Assembly (NCBI RefSeq): GCF_019649055.1
Contig: NW_026570265.1
Location: forward strand, 930,001-994,000
DNA: 64,000 bases
Source: Paramacrobiotus metropolitanus
Taxonomy: Eukaryota > Tardigrada > Eutardigrada > Parachela > Macrobiotidae
Direction: 5' to 3'
The position numbers were made by a program, and so were the translations under genes. Position 1 is the first letter of the stretch. Each line of letters starts with the position of its first letter. Below are positions 62,801 through 64,000 of this stretch, piece after piece. Under the pieces are notes generated by a model. It was not told where the DNA came from and searched no databases. It was given only the letters and a program-made list of their open reading frames with translations.

Positions 62801-63972
62801 GTCGTCGATGTAGGCGAACACACCCTTCTTCCGAGCTGATGCTGTGATTTTATCCATATGCATTTGGAAAGTTGCTGGTCCGTTGCAGACTCCAAACGGC
62901 ATACGGTTAAATCGCCACATGCCTTCGGGTGTTACGAAGGTCGTGTAGTCTTTGGATTGTTCGTCCATAGGAATTTGCCAAAAGCCGGACTGGCAGTCTA
63001 CCTTGCCGTAATACTCCATTCCGGCGCATCGGTCCAGTAGCTCGTCCGGGTTCGGTAGTGGGTAGTTATTCTTTTTTGTGACGGCGTTCAACTTGATATA
63101 GTTGATGCAGAAGCGTGTTCCTACCGTGCCGTCTCCGTTCCGTTTTGCGGCTAAGACGACGGGGAAGCTCCATGCCGCCGATGACGGTTCGATGACTCCT
63201 TGGTCGAGCATCTCCTGCACGTGTTTCTGGATGAATTCACGTCCCTTCCAGCTTGTCCTGGTAGGGTTCATCTTGATCGGCTGTGCGCCCTGGACATCAA
63301 TGGTATGTGTTACCCCTTTGACGTCACCGTAGGGTTTCTTCGAGGTCGGAAATACGGTCCGGTAATCCCATGCAACTGCCTTCAGTTTGGCTAGTTGCTC
63401 GTCGGTTAGGTTTTTACCAAAGTTCATGGAGTCGATGATTCTCCGTCGCTCCTCCTGGGACTCGGCGTCTTCCTGTTCGACTTAGCCGTGTTGACTTCAG
63501 CCGTGTTGACTCGTGCCTCTTCGACCTTCTGGTCGTCCGTCATCATGGTAAATGCTTCGGCTCGACCCATCGGTGCACTTTTGCGTAAGGTTACTTCCCG
63601 ATGAGTGTGGTTGGCCACCATGACGGTGAATCGTTTCCCTTCATGCTTAGTTACGCCGTCCATGAATTCGACTCCGTGTCGTTTGGGGTCGGATTCTCCT
63701 AAGTACATTAATTTCTGGTCCTTGGATACCGGTACGTCCAGGACGACTTCTACCATGGTTACGGCTCAAGGAATGAGTTTAACCTTCCGTTGGGCTCGGA
63801 CTCCTGTTGCCTCGAAAACTTCGAATTGGGGTTTTGGCTTCACTTCCCGAGTCGGGGGCCAAGTCTTCGCCACTCTGTGTGGGAGTTCCCATTCGACAAA
63901 TTCGTTGTTGATTTCCGGTTCATAGACATCAGCGTATTGCATATGTCCAAGTCTAACACCTTTCTTCAGCAC
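59855..63972 (-). CDS. pol: Pol region of the LTR element: protease tail, reverse transcriptase, RNase H, integrase
   Basis: The right part (about 63.4-63.97 kb) has the VANHTHREVTLRKSAPMG type linker between protease and RT. RT follows (about 62.6-63.4 kb) with PTRTSWKGRE, KVDCQSGFWQIPM and the catalytic FAYIDDIIFFG. Next are the RT/RNase H connection (FLGLANYYRKFIRGYA) and RNase H remains (FTVRTDHRALQNLL). Integrase has the HHCC zinc site (GNHFEREKT; CRQCIMTN), the catalytic acids in YADFKGT, HSDRGTHF and the ERQ following HHPERQGQVE, and a C-terminal SH3-like part (VTVEFPTKDP; GVWTVINYVGPNNLLLR). After integrase comes a long lysine/proline-rich tail with an AT-hook-like core (KRGRPRKKP) and repeats of KPKRKYTKRK. 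The family call (Ty3/Gypsy, Metaviridae) rests on domain order RT-RNase H-integrase and motif style. Confidence 0.9.
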
Positions 63973-64000
63973 CTTCGTTTGGTGAGTCGTGTTCTGAATG

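Larger units (their letters stand above)
46000..64000 (-). mobile_element. Very large Ty3/Gypsy-type LTR retroelement, 5' part outside the window
   Basis: Read on the minus strand from the right edge, the element shows a protease/RT junction, reverse transcriptase, RNase H and integrase (63.97-59.86 kb). About 10 kb of further long reading frames follow (59.68-49.62 kb), then about 3 kb of non-coding tail. Base composition is richer in G+C than the host genes and full of GTCGG/CCGAC words. Gag, the 5' LTR and the primer site should lie beyond 64,000. The left boundary is not resolved: the change from host-like to element-like sequence falls between about 45.95 and 46.9 kb, and without a second LTR in view the terminus and target duplication cannot be fixed. 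The long open frames suggest a young copy. It looks nearly whole in the part seen, with roughly one to three interruptions. Confidence 0.85.

Overview
The window looks like nuclear DNA of a small invertebrate animal. The genes are animal-specific (polycystin-1-like, dynactin p150, a LIN54-like CXC protein, a calcium-channel alpha2-delta subunit). They are cut by many short introns with GT..AG ends, often 50-250 bases long. A compact ecdysozoan such as a tardigrade is my guess; nothing here proves it. All exon joins were worked out by eye from splice signals and reading phase, so ends may be off by a few bases. Layout, left to right: (1) 1-9.2 kb, minus: a polycystin-1-like receptor (signal peptide, WSC, PKD domains, REJ, GAIN/GPS, first membrane helix) whose 3' end runs off the window. 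A complete LIN54/tesmin-like CXC gene (6.76-8.62 kb, plus) appears to sit inside its first long intron on the other strand. (2) 11.5-15.1 kb, plus: a ten-exon secreted relative of dopamine beta-hydroxylase/MOXD1 that has lost five of six copper ligands. It meets, tail to tail, (3) a dynactin p150-Glued gene (15.5-20.3 kb, minus). (4) 20.6-34.7 kb is an accessory stretch. It holds a layered minisatellite, a 687-base foldback element, two inverted copies of a mitochondrial-Hsp70 chimera (a short intact one at 22.5-23.9 kb and a longer damaged one at 29.0-32.8 kb), an R2-type LINE fragment, unassigned exons, and a small secreted cysteine-rich gene. (5) 36.6-45.9 kb, plus: an alpha2-delta-3-like calcium-channel subunit, readable for about 21 exons and then cut off. 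(6) about 46 kb to the right edge, minus, higher in G+C: a very large Ty3/Gypsy-type LTR element. Its protease tail, reverse transcriptase, RNase H and integrase lie at 59.9-64 kb. Beyond integrase follow about 10 kb of further long reading frames (952 and 1,623 codons and smaller ones) and about 3 kb of non-coding tail. Where domains are recognised, the host genes are housekeeping or neuronal/sensory. Dynactin is a dynein cofactor, the LIN54-like protein should bind cell-cycle promoters, polycystin and alpha2-delta are membrane channel or receptor components, and the monooxygenase relative is probably a secreted pseudoenzyme. The most unusual signals are four: the huge post-integrase coding block; many tiny hairpins in that element whose arms vary while their loops stay constant; the Hsp70 chimera with an unknown C-terminal module; and the copper-less monooxygenase.
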